Shown one piece after another: positions 59,486 through 64,000 of a DNA stretch of 64,000 bases. Origin of the DNA: Massilia forsythiae (lineage in GTDB: Bacteria > Pseudomonadota > Gammaproteobacteria > Burkholderiales > Burkholderiaceae_D); NCBI RefSeq assembly GCF_012849555.1, contig NZ_CP051685.1:5642001-5706000 (forward strand), read 5' to 3'. How positions within the stretch are numbered: the stretch's first letter is position 1; each line of letters starts with the position of its first letter. The translations under genes were made by a program, and so were the position numbers. A model generated the notes under the pieces. It made no database searches. It was not told the origin of the DNA and worked only from the letters and a program-made list of their open reading frames with translations.

Positions 59486-59660
59486 CTCTTATTGCGGTAA
59501 CAATGATTTGGGTCAAACGTATCCTGTAAGCAACGTGTATTTCCTTGATTTATTGTCTTGTGGAAATTTCGGAGGTACAGTGCGCTTTGTTCCCTCCACA
59601 TGCATCGGCGGGCATGCGTCCATCGGGGCCGCTGCCCGCCACCGCAACAAGCAGACATCC

Positions 59661-61271
59661 ATGACCAGCAAACTTACGCTCCGCATCCGCCTCATCGCCA
59701 CCATGGCCCTGCTCGGGCTGATCATCGTGGCGACCGGATTGATCGGCATCCACGGCATGCGCGCCACCCAGGCCTCGCTCGAAGAGGTGTATTCGAGCCA
59801 GCTGGTATCGAGCATCGTCCTGAACAACTCGAAGAATTTCCTGTCGCGCGCCCGCTTCGTGCTGGACCGCGCCGTGCTGCACCCGGACGCGCCGGACATC
59901 GACAAGACCATCGCCCGCATGCAGGGCTTCCTGGCCGATTCCGACAAGACCTGGAAGGAATACCTGGCGATGCCGCGCGACGCCGAGGAACAGGCGCTGG
60001 TCGATGCCCTGGCGGCGCGCCGCAAGGAATACGTCGACGGCGCCATCGCGACCCTGACGCGCGCCGTGCAGCAGCGCGACGGCGCGGCGGTGGAAACCCT
60101 GTTCATGAAGACCCTGACGACTGCCTTCGGCGACTACAACACCGCCTCCAACAAGCTCGACGACTACCAGGTCAAGTCGGCCAAGGCCGCATTTGAGGAA
60201 AGCCTGGCGCGCAGCGAGCGCCTGCTCAAGCTGGCGGTGGGCGCGGTGGTGCTGGGCGCGCTGCTGATCGTGGTGTCCTCGGTCTCGCTGCTGCGCGCCA
60301 TCATGGGCCCGCTCGACCAGGCGCTCGGCCACTTCGAGGCGATGGCCCGCGGCGACCTGTCGACCCCGGTCCCGGCCGGACGCGGCGACGAAATGGGCAA
60401 GCTGCTGGGCGGCCTGGCCGACATGCAGCACAACCTGGCCGCCACCGTACGCAGCGTGCGCGACAGCAGCGCCTCGATCGCCAGCGCCAGCAGCGAGATC
60501 GCGGCCGGCAACCTGAACCTGTCCAACCGCACCGAGCAGCAGGCCGGCAGCCTGGAAGAAACCGCCTCCTCGCTGGAAGAGCTGACCTCGACCGTGCGCC
60601 ACAACGCCGACAATGCGCGCCAGGCCAACCAGCTGGCGGTATCGGCGTCGCAGGTGGCGCTGCGCGGCGGCCAGCTGGTGGCCGAAGTGGTCGACACCAT
60701 GGGCACCATCAACGCCTCGTCGCGCCGCATCGTCGACATCATCGCCGTCATCGACGGCATCGCCTTCCAGACCAACATCCTGGCGCTGAACGCCGCGGTG
60801 GAAGCGGCGCGCGCCGGCGAACAGGGCCGCGGCTTCGCGGTCGTGGCCGGCGAAGTGCGCAACCTGGCGCACCGCTCGGCGGCGGCGGCCAAGGAAATCA
60901 AGGAACTCATCACGGCCTCGGTCGCCACCGTCGACAGCGGCGCCGCGCTGGTCGACAAGGCCGGCACCACCATGGACGAGATCGTGACCAGCGTGGCGCG
61001 CGTCACCGACATCATGGCCGAGATCATGGCCGCCGGCGCCGAGCAGAGCGCCGGCATCGACCAGATCAACCAGGCGGTGCTTCACATGGACCAGGCCACT
61101 CAGCAGAACGCGGCGCTGGTCGAGGAAGCGGCGGCCGCCACCGCGGCGCTGCACGAGCAGGCGCACGCGCTGTCCGGCCTGGTCGGCACCTTCCGCGTGG
61201 AGCAGGACGACCGCGCCGCCGACGGCGCGCACGCGCTGCCGGGCGCCGGCCGCCTGGCGCTCCCCGCCTGA
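59661..61271 (+). CDS. Methyl-accepting chemotaxis protein
   Basis: A 536-residue transmembrane chemoreceptor. Helix 1 (about 12-32), a periplasmic four-helix-bundle sensor (about 35-190; VLNNSKNFLSRARFVLDRAV, YLAMPRDAEEQALVDALAAR), helix 2 (about 192-215), HAMP and the cytoplasmic hairpin with the conserved tip IAFQTNILALNAAVEAARAG and GFAVVAGEVRNLAHRSA. Methylation sites are suggested by SLEETASSLEELT. No CheR/CheB tail pentapeptide. Sensor resembles Tar/Tsr-type 4HB_MCP in beta-proteobacteria; ligand unknown. No che genes are near. A terminator follows. Confidence 0.94.
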   Translation: MTSKLTLRIRLIATMALLGLIIVATGLIGIHGMRATQASLEEVYSSQLVSSIVLNNSKNFLSRARFVLDRAVLHPDAPDIDKTIARMQGFLADSDKTWKEYLAMPRDAEEQALVDALAARRKEYVDGAIATLTRAVQQRDGAAVETLFMKTLTTAFGDYNTASNKLDDYQVKSAKAAFEESLARSERLLKLAVGAVVLGALLIVVSSVSLLRAIMGPLDQALGHFEAMARGDLSTPVPAGRGDEMGKLLGGLADMQHNLAATVRSVRDSSASIASASSEIAAGNLNLSNRTEQQAGSLEETASSLEELTSTVRHNADNARQANQLAVSASQVALRGGQLVAEVVDTMGTINASSRRIVDIIAVIDGIAFQTNILALNAAVEAARAGEQGRGFAVVAGEVRNLAHRSAAAAKEIKELITASVATVDSGAALVDKAGTTMDEIVTSVARVTDIMAEIMAAGAEQSAGIDQINQAVLHMDQATQQNAALVEEAAAATAALHEQAHALSGLVGTFRVEQDDRAADGAHALPGAGRLALPA

Positions 61272-61311
61272 CCCACCCCGCACACGGCGCCCGCCGCCCC
61301 CCCGCCGCAGA

Positions 61312-61346
61312 CCGGCGCACCCACCCGGGCGCGCCGGTTTTTTTGC
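61312..61346 (+). terminator. Rho-independent terminator of the MCP gene
   Basis: ACCGGCGC and GCGCCGGT arms enclose a 12-nt loop and are followed by a run of seven T, 41 bp after the MCP stop. It lies 4 bp from the convergent kinase gene end. Confidence 0.85.
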
Positions 61347-61349
61347 GTG

Positions 61350-64000
<2,651 letters not shown>

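Overview
The window is GC-rich DNA (low-GC stretches occur only in a few intergenic gaps) from a beta-proteobacterium. The best guess is Oxalobacteraceae, Massilia/Telluria/Duganella group. This rests on a complete MSHA-type IV pilus locus, two PEP-CTERM proteins, GTCCCCGC-type REP palindromes and the mix of housekeeping genes. The genus is inferred from gene content, not from a search.

Layout. (1) 1-231: REP-like palindromes. (2) 232-3842: a dicarboxylate unit with dctA and a D-malate/tartrate dehydrogenase (dmlA-like), divergent from a LysR regulator (dmlR-like). (3) 3858-6583: a gene remnant, yaaA, a PIN-domain protein and a class I aminotransferase. (4) 6770-23561, minus strand: the MSHA pilus locus, transcribed mshE-G-A-C-D-O-P-Q-I-(PilN-like)-J-K-L-M-N. 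This is a circular permutation of the classical Vibrio order; an internal terminator and an internal promoter probably split it into three units. (5) 24022-29612, plus strand: a 1545-residue hybrid histidine kinase and a REC-GGDEF diguanylate cyclase, divergent from mshE. MshE keeps the c-di-GMP-binding MshEN repeats, which suggests a local signalling link. (6) 29671-38544: PEP-CTERM protein, tail-specific protease Prc, M50-like membrane protein, thymidine kinase, second PEP-CTERM protein, penicillin-acylase-family hydrolase, ParB-like protein. (7) 38697-40049: tRNA-Leu(UAA), three small hypothetical genes and a 172-bp MITE-like element. (8) 40096-49895: membrane diguanylate cyclase, HscC with a J-like/TonB-like partner, SOS-associated YedK, DUF1566-like protein, M28 peptidase, a metallophosphoesterase broken by an amber codon, and a glycine-zipper protein.

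(9) 50061-64000 is the most unusual part. A soluble Ser/Thr kinase, a SEDS (FtsW/RodA-like) membrane protein with a large N-terminal extension, an FHA-like protein, a membrane SH3 protein, a PP2C phosphatase and a second FHA protein lie together. They are followed by a chemoreceptor and by a minus-strand kinase fused to a formylglycine-enzyme-like (FGE) domain that lacks the catalytic cysteines. The set resembles the actinobacterial pknB/pstP/rodA/fha cell-wall locus, but no penicillin-binding protein and no type VI secretion gene is present. It is the best candidate here for an undescribed phospho-signalling system acting on the envelope.

Most genes sit in tightly packed operons with 4-nt ATGA overlaps. 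Three genes (PIN, yedK, PP2C) have a -10-like hexamer 6-7 nt before the ATG and no ribosome-binding site, as expected for leaderless mRNAs.
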